Assembly (NCBI RefSeq): GCF_001649575.2
Contig: NC_051453.1
Coordinates: 17,309,953 to 17,373,952, forward strand
DNA length: 64,000 nucleotides
Direction: 5' to 3'
From: Kryptolebias marmoratus
Lineage: Eukaryota; Chordata; Actinopteri; Cyprinodontiformes; Rivulidae
Of the stretch, positions 13,901 through 24,864 are shown in pieces (position 1 is the first letter of the stretch; every line of letters starts with the position of its first letter). A model generated the notes under the pieces. The model saw only the letters and a list, made by a program, of their open reading frames with translations, searched no databases and was not told where the DNA came from. A program made the position numbers and the translations under genes.

Positions 13901-16900
13901 GCTGAGACGGTGGGCCTGATTTTGCTCCTGACCACTAAATCATTTATGGACTCTGATCTTGATCTGTTTATCTATCTGTGCCTAACGCACGGATGTTTCT
14001 GCCTGCTGGCTGGAGCTTCTGGTCTTCTTCTTCTTTTCAAATGTAATCTGTATAGCTGCAATTAGATTATGCCATCTGAGTGAATGCAGTGTAATCCATT
14101 TGTTTTATTGCATTCATAAGATTTTACAAATGAACCCCACTGAAGTGACCTCTCTGAAACATGTGTTTGTGTCCGTGTGTGCACAGCACTGCAGTGAAAA
14201 TGGAGGAATAAGCCCTCTGGATGATGGACTCCCTGATTTTTATTCTAAAAGAGTTCTGCCCAATAGGTGAGACCAGCTTTCATGTTTTTTTACAACCACC
14301 ATTTTTGCTTTGAATGCACTGGAGCAAAGAAACCCACTGAATTTTACACATTTACTTTGCTGATTTCATTTTCTTCAAACATTTCGGAAGATACTCTTGG
14401 TTCGTAGATTCTCTGCAGTCATCATGTTCCTTTATTTCACAGCTCATTAAAAATGAATAGACACTTCACTCTTGCTTGAGATGAGCGATCCATCTCACTG
14501 AACATTTTGTTACCTTGAAGTTATCACTGTAAGTTAATGCCAAATGGAAAATGTTTACATTGTCGGACCGTCTTTGAGTCTTTGAATGCACCAAAGAAAA
14601 AGAACAATTTAAATGGAAAATGTAGTGATATTTTTTTTTAAAAAGCTGGATAAAATTTATGAAGTCGATCACAGTTATTATTCTAAATTTCTCGGTGTGC
14701 TTTGGAAAACATTAGCAGCTAAAGGCCTGGCATTCCTTGATGGAAGGACATTTCATTAATATTTGTCCAGTAGTTCATGAGATAATTTGCTAACAGACAG
14801 ACGCACCTTTCAGAGATCAGCGATATAAAGGTCAGCTGTGTATTGAAACAAATGCAAAATTACAATTATGGATGTCACAGAAAATTACTCCATATTTTAT
14901 TTTATAATATAACTGGACCAACAAAGGAACTAAAGTAATGTCCATTTTTTTTTAGCAAAATAAAGTCAGTGAACAAAAGTGTCAGGGTAAAATGTATAAA
15001 AGGTTGCAGTAAAAACAACAAAAAATGGATGTCTTAAGTGTACATTTCAATAATTATTGCTCAGAAATTAGAATTAAGCAATCAGTTTGTTGCATTAGTG
15101 GTTAATCAAACACAAGACATTTAAACATTTAACAAAAGTGTCCAAGTTTGGTCTTAAAGACAAGAATTGAGATGGTTTACATCCTTACGGTCTCCTCTGT
15201 TAGCCTTTATAGTTTTTATTTTGTTATACAATTTCAGATCTAAACTTGGAAAATGTACTCAAACAAACATAAACTAACTGTAGTGTTTATTAATCATCTC
15301 TGTCAAGTTTTATACGCTCACCCACACCGATAAAAAAAAAAATCTGTTTTAGTCACTAAACGTATTTCAGCACCTATTAAAGCAAAAGCTCAGATCTTTT
15401 GAAGTGGGGCTCTGTGGAAACATAACCTGTTAAAGATAACTTTGAGTGAAATAAAGGTTTACTCTGACCATACTGAACCCCACTTTAGAAGATCTGAAGT
15501 ATCGCTTTAAGCACAGGCAGGAGGCCAACACTATGAGTTTAACAAGTTTATTCATTTCAGGTAGGAGTAATATTTCCACAGAACTGGTCTGTGTGAAGCA
15601 GGTAGGTTATGGGGTTCTGAGAGAGGACAGTAATCTTGTAGCAGGTTGGTTTCCTAGGATAGACAGAAAGCTGGGTTGTTGTTACCAGCTTACCTGCTTG
15701 AGCAAACTGAGGAGGACCAAGGAGGAAAGCAGGGATGAATGTAGTGGAGGTGACTGGCCACGGGTGAACGGAATGAGTAATCAGTAAGCCCTGTCAGACA
15801 CGGTGTAGGAGAGAAGCACAGCAAGAGCAAGTGAACAAACACGAAACAAGAAAAGGAATGAGTCACTGTCAAACTTTAACATTAATTGATCTAAAATAAG
15901 CTTTCCTTTTATTGCAAAAGCCTGTTAAGTTCCTACAGAGTGTTAACCTTTGGAGTCTACCTGATTCAAGATGGCTGTCACCGCCAACCTTAAAAACCAC
16001 AAAACTGCCTTTAATTCAGTCAGTTTTACAGCTACTGAGCTAGAATTTGATGTAGTTGTAGCTGTGAGTCATGCCCAACCCAGACTTCTTGTGACATGGC
16101 AGGAGTTTGCTCATAACATTATTTTCAGGGTTTGACCAAAATGGCTACAGCTCCACCATATCTCAGCATAAGATGAGCTTCGTTTGAAACTGTGTCAAAA
16201 CAAAGGCGGCGGGCAATGTGCGTTCCTTCAACAAATGCCAGGTCGTGAAGTTGGTTCTTTGTCGAATCAAAGGGGCTGCGTTTCTCTGAACAGTGTGTTT
16301 CGTTGCAGCGATCACGCCGTCTGCTCATTCATTCAGACTTTGAGCTGACTTGTTCTGCAGTCCATCATCTTCGCTTCGTTAAACAGAGACATAGACGTTG
16401 TCACTTTTTAATTATTAGAGGCTGCCCGGAGATGTTTGGAGGTGACAAATCACTGTTGGTAATTTGGCGGCTGCCTGCTGCTGATCAAATGAGCTGAGCT
16501 CTGTGTGAATTAACATCTCAAGGACTCAGTGATTTTGATAATTGTTACAATTACTTAACTGCTGTATAATATGGCATACTTAAATCAGAATTAGGGAATT
16601 AAATTATGCAGGAGTAGAAGTTTAATATTTACAGTAGATTAAGAATAAAATGGGGTTTAAATCAGAAACAGTGGCTGGAGATTGTGAGAAAGATGTATTG
16701 TTTTCTTCCACAACTACAGTTAATTGAGTTAAATCGGTAGCTTTATTTTGATCACGCTCATAAAATAAACACAATATAAAAAGTGCACTTGAGCTTCATC
16801 ATTGTGTACCAGGAGATGTAGCCTAGCAACACTAAAACTGAAGCAGAGCAGACAAACAAGCGGCCCAGATGGCTGGGACGAATTCAGTGACATCTTAACA

Positions 16901-19900
16901 GAAGGGGCTCACTTGTGAACGAACAAGATGACGGGGCCGAACAGGACCGTGTGTGTGTGTGACATTTGGCTTCTCTCACCTCTTTCAGCCAGCTCTCGTC
17001 GCTGCACAAAGCGCACTCTCTGAGGAGGAAGAAGAGGAGAAACATGCTGGCCATCTTCGGATTCCGTAAAAACCGCAGCCAGACTCTGTCCAATCAGGGG
17101 CCCGATTCTGAAGCAGAGGTCTACGGAGACGGGTGTCACACTGTTGCCACAGCGCCCACGGGGTTGGTTATATCCGCACAAAACACACGCCACACGTGGC
17201 TTATTTTTAGAAAAGGCTCGTCCTTGAACGTAAAACACACCGCGTCACTAAGAGCTCCTTCATTTTTCTCCCATACACTCCACATCCTCACATTTCCTCT
17301 GATGAGCAGCCTTTCTCAAACCTTATAGGAACAATCGGCATTGCTGAGCCTCATAAATACTCGACAAATACTGCTCTGAATCTCCATCCTCCATCTTTTC
17401 TTTGTTGATTGAAGAAGTGGCGTATAGCTGCCAAAGTGACAGCAGAGTGTTTACGCAGGTGTGTCTGACAGCTGCTGGCTCCGCTCTGGATCCAGGAGTC
17501 AACCAAGTGATTAGAAATGAACACGCTTCTTGGTAAACCTAGATTAGGATAGCAAGTTATCCAATCTTTGCCAGGATAGTGACTCGTCCAAATGACTCCA
17601 TTCTTAAAGATTGCTTCCTATTAGCTGCATTTGACTGTAAACGTCTTGTTTCAGAACGGCCTTGGAGAATGTCTACACTCTCCTCCAGCCTCCACGGTCT
17701 GCTGCCAGAGCCGGATCTCCCAGCGACGGGGCTGATGGGAAACCGAGTGATCACCAGGCGAAAACTACTCTGGTTCTGAGCCCGCCTCCCATTCCAGGCA
17801 TCCCTCACCCAACCGTGGGAGGAGGAAAACACCCCTTTTATTCTCCCAGAGAGGTACAGTCACTGTCATCCACAAAGGAAGTTTTTATCACCTGTCAAAG
17901 ACGATAATGTTTTTGCCCATCTGTGTGTGCAGCTGTTCATTTGTCTGCCTTGTTAGCAAAAGATTTGAAGAATCATTTGATGGATTTTAATTAAAAACTC
18001 GGAAAGTAATCATTGGATGTACATCTACAGTCGAATAACTTACAGAGTCAACCCCATTCAAGATGGCCGTCACAGCTAAGCAGCATTAGAAAACACAAAA
18101 ATGGCTATAATTGAGTCAGTTTTACATATATTGAGCTAAAGTTTGGTGTGTAGTAGCTGAGAGTCCTACACAACACATACTCTACTCTGCACTACACCAT
18201 GCTGAAATTTTAATCAAAGATGTTGTGCATTAAGTGTTGGCATCAACCCTGTCTGTCTGTTAGCAAAGTATCTCTTGACCTCCTGGATGGGTTTTAATGA
18301 AACTCTCAGAAAATAATCATTGGATGTACATCTACAACTCGTTTGTTTTAGGAGTTGATACAAGTCAAGATGGCTGCCACAGGTAATTGACTGCAGCAAA
18401 CATATAAATGGCTGTAACTCAGTCAGTTTTACAGATATTGAGTTTAAATTTGGTGTGGTATTAGTTGGCAGACAAATTAAAATAGTTTTAACTTCATCCC
18501 TTCTCATCAAAAGATGATCTTAGTTTAAAACTCTACCATGAATGGTGGCAATCAATTTGCATTCCTTCAATCTATGCTAGGCCTTTAATTACTCAAGGTT
18601 TTTAACAATCACTGTCCTTTTTGTTTTATGTCTTGTCAGGTTTCTGAGGTGGACACTGTGTTTGAACCTCAGTTGGAGTCAGACAAGTATTGGGCAGATG
18701 ACAAACAGAGAACAACAGACGTGCTGCAGGCAGAAACTGACTGGATTATGGAGGGTCAGCCAAATGATCCACACGCAGAGAGACAGAGGTTTGATGATCG
18801 GCTACCAGAAAGAACTTTTGGAGAGCCAAGAATAATCGAGAGACAATCTGACAGGTACTGGACTGAGACCAAACATCCAGAAAGACATGTGGAGAAACAG
18901 TGGACTGTTGACAGACACACCCAACGGCAGATTGACAGGAAAATGGAAAGACAGTGGATGGGCGGCAGACAGATTGAAAGATCGTGGTCTGAGAACAGGC
19001 CAATGGACCTGCAGGTAGACAATCAGGGGACTGAGAGCAGACACCCTGGAAGAAAGCTGGATAGACAAATCCAGGCGCTACATCTAGCGCAAAGGCCACT
19101 GCCTCCGTACCCATCGGACAAGACGCCGTCACCGAAACAGGAAAGTGATCCTCTGAAAAGCACGGAGGTGGCGGCGGCCATAGAGTGGCATCAGCAGGAC
19201 TCGCCAGGAGAGAGGCACGCCTGTCTCGATGCCGGTTGGGGTTCCACAGATGGGTGGAGGAGCGGCGCGGAAGTAGGTGGAGGCGTCTCTGCATGTCGAG
19301 TGGCATCAAAACCGGATCCCCCGCCACAGAGCAGTAAACCAAACCTGTCCAAGCTGCGGCAGAGACATCGACGCGAGAGCTCCGACGCCCTACCAGGTAC
19401 AAAGCTGCACATTCGTGGTATTTGTCTGCTGCTGGACAAAAAGTTGATTTTTATCCTGCAAAAAGCTCCTGGTAACCTTTGACCCCAACCTGAACAACAA
19501 TCGGTTCTCCTCTTTTGTTTGATACAGAGGAGGAAGGAGATGAAGAGAGGGATCCTGGAAAGACAGACAGGAGAGAAAGAAGACGAGATTCTGAGGGTCA
19601 GCCACCTCCAATTCCTGAAAAGGTAAAATGAGGAAGGCACATGTTTGTACCCTGTGGCCATTCTTTTCGTTTGAATGTTCAGTAATTTTATTAAATGTCA
19701 TTGTTCTATGTCTCCCAGCCAAAGCCCTGCTCCTTTGTGACATTTCCAAAAGAATCAGCCAATGAACGAAACTTGCCTCCTCCTCCTGTCCCACCTCCTG
19801 TCAACAAGATGACATATGGACTGCCAGACAGAGCGGCAAGTCAAGGTACCTGATAAGATATGTTTCTGATGGTGTCGTGTTGCACAACTCACGTTTTTTT

Positions 19901-22900
19901 TTTTTTTATTATTATCATTATGAAATTACTGCAGTCTAACTGCAGCCTCTAAGTGGCGTACAGCAGTAAATGCATGGCCTTCAAACAGTGGCGGCTCCAG
20001 ATATTTTTTTCTGCAGGTGCTAAGGGGGTGCTAAGCATTTTATTGAGGGTGCTAATGAAGGATTATTTGTTCTTACAGTTCTCAACACACACGCACAAAC
20101 ATATATAATCATATATATATGGTATATAAATGAAGAACAGAATGAAATATACATATGTATCTGTGATAGGCCGACATCTCTACCTAAACCTCTATCACAG
20201 AAATAAAGAAGCTTCCCACAACATGAACATGTAGCAGTGCACNNNNNNNNNNNNNNNNNNNNNNNNNNNNNNNNNNNNNNNNNNNNNNNNNNNNNNNNNN
20301 NNNNNNNNNNNNNNNNNNNNNNNNNNNNNNNNNNNNNNNNNNNNNNNNNNNNNNNNNNNNNNNNNNNNNNNNNNNNNNNNNNNNNNNNNNNNNNNNNNNN
20401 NNNNNNNNNNNNNNNNNNNNNNNNNNNNNNNNNNNNNNNNNNNNNNNNNNNNNNNNNNNNNNNNNNNNNNNNNNNNNNNNNNNNNNNNNNNNNNNNNNNN
20501 NNNNNNNNNNNNNNNNNNNNNNNNNNNNNNNNNNNNNNNNNNNNNNNNNNNNNNNNNNNNNNNNNNNNNNNNNNNNNNNNNNNNNNNNNNNNNNNNNNNN
20601 NNNNNNNNNNNNNNNNNNNNNNNNNNNNNNNNNNNNNNNNNNNNNNNNNNNNNNNNNNNNNNNNNNNNNNNNNNNNNNNNNNNNNNNNNNNNNNNNNNNN
20701 NNNNNNNNNNNNNNNNNNNNNNNNNNNNNNNNNNNNNNNNNNNNNNNNNNNNNNNNNNNNNNNNNNNNNNNNNNNNNNNNNNNNNNNNNNNNNNNNNNNN
20801 NNNNNNNNNNNNNNNNNNNNNNNNNNNNNNNNNNNNNNNNNNNNNNNNNNNNNNNNNNNNNNNNNNNNNNNNNNNNNNNNNNNNNNNNNNNNNNNNNNNN
20901 NNNNNNNNNNNNNNNNNNNNNNNNNNNNNNNNNNNNNNNNNNNNNNNNCATGGTGCGTTTAAAGACGGCTCGGAAAAACACATCCCCACATGTTAACAAC
21001 GAATTAAACAATTGCAACGGCTGGAAAAAGTGCGGGGGATATAGGGCATACATAAGGGAAGTGGGGGACATGTCCCACACATACCCCGGTTATGCCTTTA
21101 CTTGGGGGTGCTACGGGGGTGCTATGACTTTTCCAGGGGGAGCTATAGCACCCCCTAGCGCCCCCCTGGCGCCGCCAGTGCCTTCAAGCGTGTTGAAGTT
21201 TCCAAGCATATTTTAATCTATTTTTTTTTCTGAAAATCATGTGAAATAATTACAAAAAACTATTAAGAAGATTTTAGGATTAAAGTCCTCATGCTAAAAC
21301 TATATTAAAAAGATGAAAATATGTCTATGAATAAACATTGTTTGTAATTAAACTTGACAATTAAATAGCCACTGTTTAATCATTTAATCAACACCAAAAT
21401 GTAGTACGCTGACTGACTTAAGGTGACGGCAGACTTTTTAATTTCATCCCATTTGACAATCTGACATTTATTTAAAACTTTGCAGCTATGGTAACATTTA
21501 AATGTTTGATTTTTCTCTTTGGCATGTCAAGAACAAAGTCAGTGAATGGGCTCGTTTCTTCCTGGCTGGAAGAAACAAGTCACATGTTAACACAGTGATC
21601 TAAAAGAGCCTACTTAAAACTCTGACTTTCAGCTCAACATATAAGACAGAAACCGTGCATCACAGTGTACATCGCCCCCCTTCTTCATTGTTATTGTTGC
21701 TTGGCACTCACAGTTCTGGTTAGTTTTGCCACACTTTGGTTTATTTTCAGACATTCTCTTGTAGATTTGCTGATGTGTTTGGACTTGTTATCCTCTTTCA
21801 TGACCCAGTTTGGTCTCAGCTGTCTAAAGGATGTCGTTCCAGAAGTCTTGTAGTTTGCAAACCTAAGTCGTGTTTCTACGTTCTTATAGAAAAAAATGCC
21901 TTTCTCTAACCCCACTGTCATGAACTTTAACATTGAACTTGCTAACTGATGCCTGATATGTCAAACACTAGAACTGAAAGATGGTGGACTTTCTTATTCT
22001 AATAACTGTATTTCTAATATTGTAAGAAGTTGTTATATTAAAATGGGCAGCTCTATGTTTGTGCGTATGTAAGCAGGGACTTTGAAATGTAAAGGCGTGT
22101 AGAAGGAAGGAAAACAATGAAACGAGGCGCAGTAATAATAAACTGTATTTTATTAAACAAATTTTTCTGTCAGACTGGGGATTTGATGTCATCAACAGTG
22201 TTGTTCACATGTGGCGTTCTCCAGGGGTCTATTCTTGGTCCATTATTGTTTTCCTTTATATGCCCTCATTTGGTTCCATCCTTTATAAATGGATTAGCCT
22301 CTACTTATCTGTCGAGCCATTTAACTTTTCACGCTCCATCAAGATCACTGAGGTGAGCAGATGCTTTTAGATGTACCAAGGAGCAGATTTTGCTTTCACT
22401 GTGACTGAACTTGAACTTTGGAACAGTCTGCACTTCCACATTAGGACCTCCGACAGAGGACACCTTCAAAACCTAGTTAAACATTCTTTTTTTTTTCTTT
22501 GGCATTTAATTTTTTGAACATATATAGATATGTTTTGATGTTAGTTTTTGTTATTTTCCTTTTTTAAAAATCTCTTTGTAAAATGTTTGAATTTGTTCTT
22601 TCTCTTTTTTAACTTGTGCAACATTTTGGTCAATATTTCTTTTTTTTTTTTTTTTACCCTTAACTTGATTAAATAAATATGAAATTCCATTCTGCTTCCA
22701 TGCTGATGGTTCACAAATCCCTTTGAAATGATGACTTTCACTCCTTCATTGCTGGCACCAAACCTTCTGGACCTCGTTGAACAAAAGAAAGCTGAAACGC
22801 TCATTATTGGACCTCCTGTCACTCACTGGTCCAACAGTAATGATTTTGGAGCTTACAATCTCACAAAACAAACTTTGCGGAGAAAGAAAAAAAATTGGAA

Positions 22901-24166
22901 GTCATATTTGACATCCTTTTATTTAACTGTGCTGAAAGCTAGTTTCCTCCAGCTGGGAGCCCTTAAAGCTTCACAAATTTTGAAAAAGTCAGTCTTGACT
23001 ACTATAATAATCTTTATTTTAGTATCAACCAGACCCTGCAACTTGTTTCAAAACACTAGACACCTTCCAAACCTGCTTAAAACCCATTTGTATTCTTTGG
23101 TATTTGGTGTTTGAGTTTAAACAGAGAAACACAATTTTTCATCAGTTTTTCATAGATTTTTTTTTTTTTTTTTTTACTTGTAAAGCATTTTGGTCAACAC
23201 CTATTGTTTGTAAATGTGCTCAAATATATTTTCTGGCTTGCCATAGGTATTATTTATTATATATGCTTTGTCTATGTTGATCAGGTGAAGAAGGGCTGAG
23301 ACCCCAGGCACCAGTGAAACCACAGAGGAACAGAAAAGCAATGTCCTGTGATGCAGGTAAAAAACAAACAAAAAAAAAAAAACCTCACATGTTAGTACCT
23401 GAATGTGTTTAGGCAGAACAACCTTATTTCCAGGAAGGTTTTATCTAAATTTTCAATAAAAACAGAAACCAAAGGTTTGAAAACCCTTTGAGCTCAATGC
23501 TTTTCACATAAAAGTAGCAGAAAATAAAAACACATCGAATGTTTGAACAGGTTTTGTTTTTTGTTTTTTGTTTTTTTTATTGTCATTTTTGAAAAATAGG
23601 ATCAGCTGACCCATTTTCAAAGAATCCAGAAACTCTGTCGGTCTAAATGCAGTGCAGTTTGAAAACATGAAGTTTTCTCTCTTTTTTTTTTTTTTTTTTT
23701 CTTGCATTACAGAAAGTCAGACAAGCTTTTTGGAAATGGGGTTGTGGAGAAATTTGCCATGGGAACATGTGTTTTGTTGATCTGTTTGTAAAGCGTCTTT
23801 ATCTAACTGTCTTTTATCCTTCACCGAACTCAGGCACTGAAAGAGAAAGCCCTAATAATGTTGAGAAGCCCCCAAATCGCAAACCCCCTGTGAAAAAACC
23901 TAGACTACCACAAAACAGAAATAAGTCACTGGACGTGCCTGGTACATGTCTTTTTGTTTATATCTGTGTGTTTTTGTGTGTGTGTGACAGATTGCAAAGT
24001 GTGAGTCGACTGATAATAAGTGTCATTGAATTGATACCATTAAAAAAAAGATTGTAATTGATGCACTCAGCTGAACAGAAACTGAGTAATAATGTCAGCT
24101 TTTTTGTTTATGTTCCTTCTTGCAGACAGCTTCAACTCAACATCTGGACACAGCGAGGTGTTGTGA
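2135..24166 (+). CDS. carmil3: CARMIL-family capping protein regulator, CARMIL3-like (5' part outside window)
   Basis: CARMIL proteins bind actin capping protein and membrane, uncap barbed ends and shape lamellipodia. Exons: 2135-2216, 2349-2445, 2673-2727, 4727-4899, 5569-5637, 6036-6129, 6959-7057, 7144-7263, 8657-8770, 8847-9022, 9127-9214, 9312-9431, 13010-13076, 13722-13909, 14187-14266, 16989-17162, 17655-17853, 18640-19396, 19528-19622, 19719-19845, 23285-23356, 23834-23941, 24126-24166. All reading phases join, giving 1,064 codons plus TGA. The order is late leucine-rich repeats ([28 protein letters not shown]), helical dimerisation region (exons 6959-9431), capping-protein site ([10 protein letters not shown]), second capping-protein site ([14 protein letters not shown]), basic membrane site ([14 protein letters not shown]), then a long charged and proline-rich tail. 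The PH domain and early repeats are missing because the window starts too late. CARMIL1 or CARMIL2 are alternatives; the nrl and rem2 neighbours favour CARMIL3. The donor after 17162 (GTTGGT) is weak. Confidence 0.9.
3430..3610. other. Unassigned part of carmil3 intron with a (TCG)n-like run
   Basis: Within the intron 2728-4726 there is a short trinucleotide-like run of 'gtcgtcgtcgttgttgtcg' near 3498-3520. The rest of 2728-3890 shows nothing I can name. Confidence 0.35.
3900..4290. repeat. Interspersed repeat copy B (paralog at 205-650)
   Basis: It aligns by eye with 205-650 in the same order and orientation, with many substitutions and small gaps. It lies in the carmil3 intron before the exon at 4727. 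Confidence 0.5.
4916..4952. repeat. (AAAT)n microsatellite
   Basis: A perfect tetranucleotide run of about nine AAAT units starts 17 bases past the donor of the exon 4727-4899. Confidence 0.9.
5020..5470 (+). repeat. 'agctaaaa' interspersed repeat copy 1
   Basis: The block has many 'agctaaaa' words, then 'ctatagagaaa', 'cacaaagtatgcaagaagtag' and 'gactgcaaaaa'. The same words in the same order occur at 54690-55200. Partial copies lie at 6590-6770 (same strand) and 31980-32230 (opposite strand). The family is not named here. Confidence 0.55.
6590..6770 (+). repeat. 'agctaaaa' interspersed repeat, partial copy
   Basis: Repeated words such as 'gtagctaaaatctaaagt' and 'ggctaaaagtaacaaaa' match the family at 5020-5470. 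It lies in the carmil3 intron before the exon at 6959. Confidence 0.45.
7313..8623 (+). mobile_element. Decayed Tc1/mariner-like transposon (a)
   Basis: The ends are inverted repeats of about 100 bp: the left begins near AGCCCCAAATCTGAAAAAC and the right ends ...GGAAATGGGGTTGTA. Both contain 'gatttgcaaatctcataa' or its complement. The interior reads on the + strand as a broken transposase. A recognisable piece is [15 protein letters not shown] near 7887, the region of the second catalytic Asp in Tc1-type enzymes. Frames are interrupted, so it is dead. It fills the carmil3 intron between 7263 and 8657. Confidence 0.75.
9590..9860 (+). repeat. 'aaaatggctataactcagt' family, copy 1
   Basis: The copy contains 'aaaatggctataactcagt', 'attgagctaaaat', 'gtctgttagcagagtatct' and 'aaactctcagaaagtaa' in that order. 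These are the landmarks of a family of about 350-450 bp seen at least ten times in the window. Confidence 0.65.
9861..10960. other. Unassigned intronic sequence of carmil3
   Basis: Between the repeat at 9590 and the Tc1-like element at 10965 I see no exon, tandem repeat or element that I can name. Confidence 0.4.
10965..12146 (-). mobile_element. Decayed Tc1/mariner-like transposon (b)
   Basis: It has the same inverted-repeat ends as elements (a) and (c): the left end is worn near 'gttgtgacaatgtgtaaa' and the right end reads ...GGAATTGGGTTGTA. On the minus strand a transposase fragment reads [17 protein letters not shown] followed by [19 protein letters not shown], a typical part of the Tc1/IS630 DDE domain. 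The frame is broken elsewhere. It lies in the carmil3 intron 9432-13009, opposite in direction to the gene. Confidence 0.8.
13240..13670 (+). repeat. 'aaaatggctataactcagt' family, copy 2
   Basis: It contains 'caaaatatctcctgaaccggtg', 'ttgaatgaaactcat', 'caatatggctgcaac', 'aaaatggctataactaa' and 'attcagctaaaattt'. The order is the same as in the other copies. It lies in the carmil3 intron between 13076 and 13722. Confidence 0.7.
13832..13891 (+). other. carmil3: Capping-protein interaction (CPI) motif of carmil3
   Basis: The translated segment contains [17 protein letters not shown]. It fits the CPI pattern L-x-H-x-T-x-x-R-P-K/R followed by a basic stretch, known from CARMIL, CD2AP and other capping-protein binders. 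The diagnostic Leu, His, Thr and Arg-Pro residues are all present, so capping-protein binding should be intact. Confidence 0.85.
14199..14260 (+). other. carmil3: CARMIL-specific interaction (CSI) motif
   Basis: The exon 14187-14266 encodes [20 protein letters not shown], which matches the CARMIL-specific second contact with capping protein (acidic residues, then G-L-x-x-F-[FY]-x-K-[KR]-V). It follows the CPI motif directly, as in other CARMILs. The separate small exon suggests it can be spliced independently, but that is inference. Confidence 0.8.
14267..15935. other. Unassigned intronic sequence of carmil3
   Basis: AT-rich intron. The part 15530-15820 is GC-richer and begins with 'aacaagtttattc' and ends near 'ccctgtcagacacgg'. 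That resembles a retroelement LTR end, but I could not find matching ends or a target duplication. Confidence 0.35.
15940..16280 (+). repeat. 'aaaatggctataactcagt' family, copy 3
   Basis: Landmarks are 'caagatggctgtcaccgcc', 'cagttttacagctactgagc', 'gtagctgtgagtcatgcc' and 'ggcggcgggcaatgtgcg'. It is in the carmil3 intron 14267-16988. Confidence 0.65.
17002..17080 (+). other. carmil3: Basic-hydrophobic membrane-binding segment of carmil3
   Basis: The sequence encodes a run of Lys and Arg (SLRRKKRRN) followed by a hydrophobic stretch (MLAIFGFRK) and more basic residues. CARMIL proteins have a basic-hydrophobic site of this kind that binds plasma membrane lipid. Confidence 0.75.
17925..18600 (+). 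repeat. 'aaaatggctataactcagt' family, two copies in tandem
   Basis: Two copies follow each other directly (about 17925-18230 and 18231-18600). Each has 'gttagcaaa', 'aaactc..aaagtaatcattgg', 'caagatggc' and the 'gttttaca.atattgag' word. They fill the carmil3 intron just before the largest exon. Confidence 0.7.
18670..19072 (+). repeat. carmil3: Degenerate 14-residue tandem repeats in the carmil3 tail
   Basis: In the largest exon the protein falls into units of about 14 residues with the pattern [ED]-R-x-x-[ED]-[RK]-x-W-x-x-x-[RK]-x-x. Clear units are [42 protein letters not shown] (after a 4-residue insert), a shortened [10 protein letters not shown] and [14 protein letters not shown]. The upstream units [14 protein letters not shown] and [14 protein letters not shown] fit less well. 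The 42-bp DNA period is eroded, so this is an old expansion. The segment is rich in charge and probably disordered. Confidence 0.6.
19986..21180. mobile_element. hAT-type DNA transposon with 8-bp target duplication, assembly gap inside
   Basis: The left end CAGTGGCGGCTCCAG and right end CTGGCGCCGCCAGTG are inverted repeats (13 of 15 positions pair). They are flanked by CCTTCAAA (19978-19985) and CCTTCAAG (21181-21188), an 8-bp duplication with one change. CAGTG ends with 8-bp duplications are characteristic of hAT elements. Both ends have subterminal 'gggggtgcta' words. The interior is mostly the N run, so coding content is unknown. It lies in a carmil3 intron. Confidence 0.8.
20243..20948. 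other. Assembly gap (706 N)
   Basis: A run of 706 unknown bases. Open frames crossing it are artefacts. It is wholly within the hAT element, so no carmil3 exon is expected to be lost there, because flanking exon phases join. Confidence 0.99.
22117..23240 (+). mobile_element. Decayed LINE fragment (L2-like reverse transcriptase)
   Basis: The piece at 22200-22260 encodes [15 protein letters not shown], the reverse-transcriptase motif GVPQGSxLGPxLF of non-LTR elements. Downstream frames carry [13 protein letters not shown] (22785-22815), resembling the L2 'KTEVLLIGP' segment, and [15 protein letters not shown] (23065-23105), the usual C-terminal end before the 3' tail. Frames shift several times, so it is dead. 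It lies in the carmil3 intron 19846-23284. Confidence 0.7.
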
Positions 24167-24740
24167 TGGCTGAAAATCCCAGCTGTTAGTCCAGATTCGT
24201 CATGACAGCAGTGGAGAGTTTCCATCCGACGGGGAAAGCAAAGAGCGCAGAGCGGAAACCCGGGACTTCATGAGGCATCAGTCACCTTTTGTCTGTTAAA
24301 ACATTCACTTTGCTCCGTCTCCACCACAACTGAGTTTCCCGTCTTTGTTTCTCCCTCACCTAAAATCCTGCTCAACGTTTTTTCTAAGCAGTATTTGCTA
24401 TTATAGAAAATGATCATCGTTGTATGTGTGTCGCCGGACAGTGGGCTGAGTGCTCGAGCATTGTGGCGTAGCTAGGCAGAGGACAAAGTGTCTTTTTTAG
24501 AATGTGTTTTCTTAAATTTGCAATGCATTTGATCGCTTATACAGTCGATTGCCTTGATTGACACTTGAAAGTTAGTTGCTTCTTCTTGAAAAACAAAACA
24601 AACAAAAAAAAAAACCCTGATGATTTATATCTAGTTTTGCTTTCAGGAAAGGTAATATATTTTATAGAGAAAAAAATATTATGTATGAGCGCCGTCAGTG
24701 TATGAATTATAAAACAAATAAAAACTGTAATTTCATTTGG
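24167..24740 (+). other. carmil3: carmil3 3'UTR
   Basis: The sequence after the stop codon has no further coding frame of interest and runs to the AATAAA hexamer at 24717-24722. That gives a 3'UTR of roughly 570 bp. Confidence 0.7.
24717..24722 (+). terminator. Polyadenylation signal of carmil3
   Basis: AATAAA about 550 bases after the stop codon, in an A/T-rich context followed by a GT-rich part (gtgttgttgtt near 24753-24763). Confidence 0.65.
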
Positions 24741-24864
24741 ATGCATTTTTACTGTGTTGTTGTTTAGATAGCTGAACAAAAAAGGTCACAGTAGCAACAT
24801 AATCTGACAATGTCTCAAAAGCTCTGAGATTTTATGAAGGACAACATACACCTTCAGTTCAATT

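Noticed and set aside
15530..15820. Possible second LTR in a carmil3 intron
   Set aside because: Sequence style resembles an LTR, but matching TG/CA ends and a target duplication were not found.
18746..19402. Minus-strand open frame of 218 codons
   Set aside because: It is the shadow of the largest carmil3 exon, which has correct splice phases and family-typical charge on the + strand.
20184..21080. Open frames of 241-298 codons
   Set aside because: They consist almost wholly of the N run and have no meaning.
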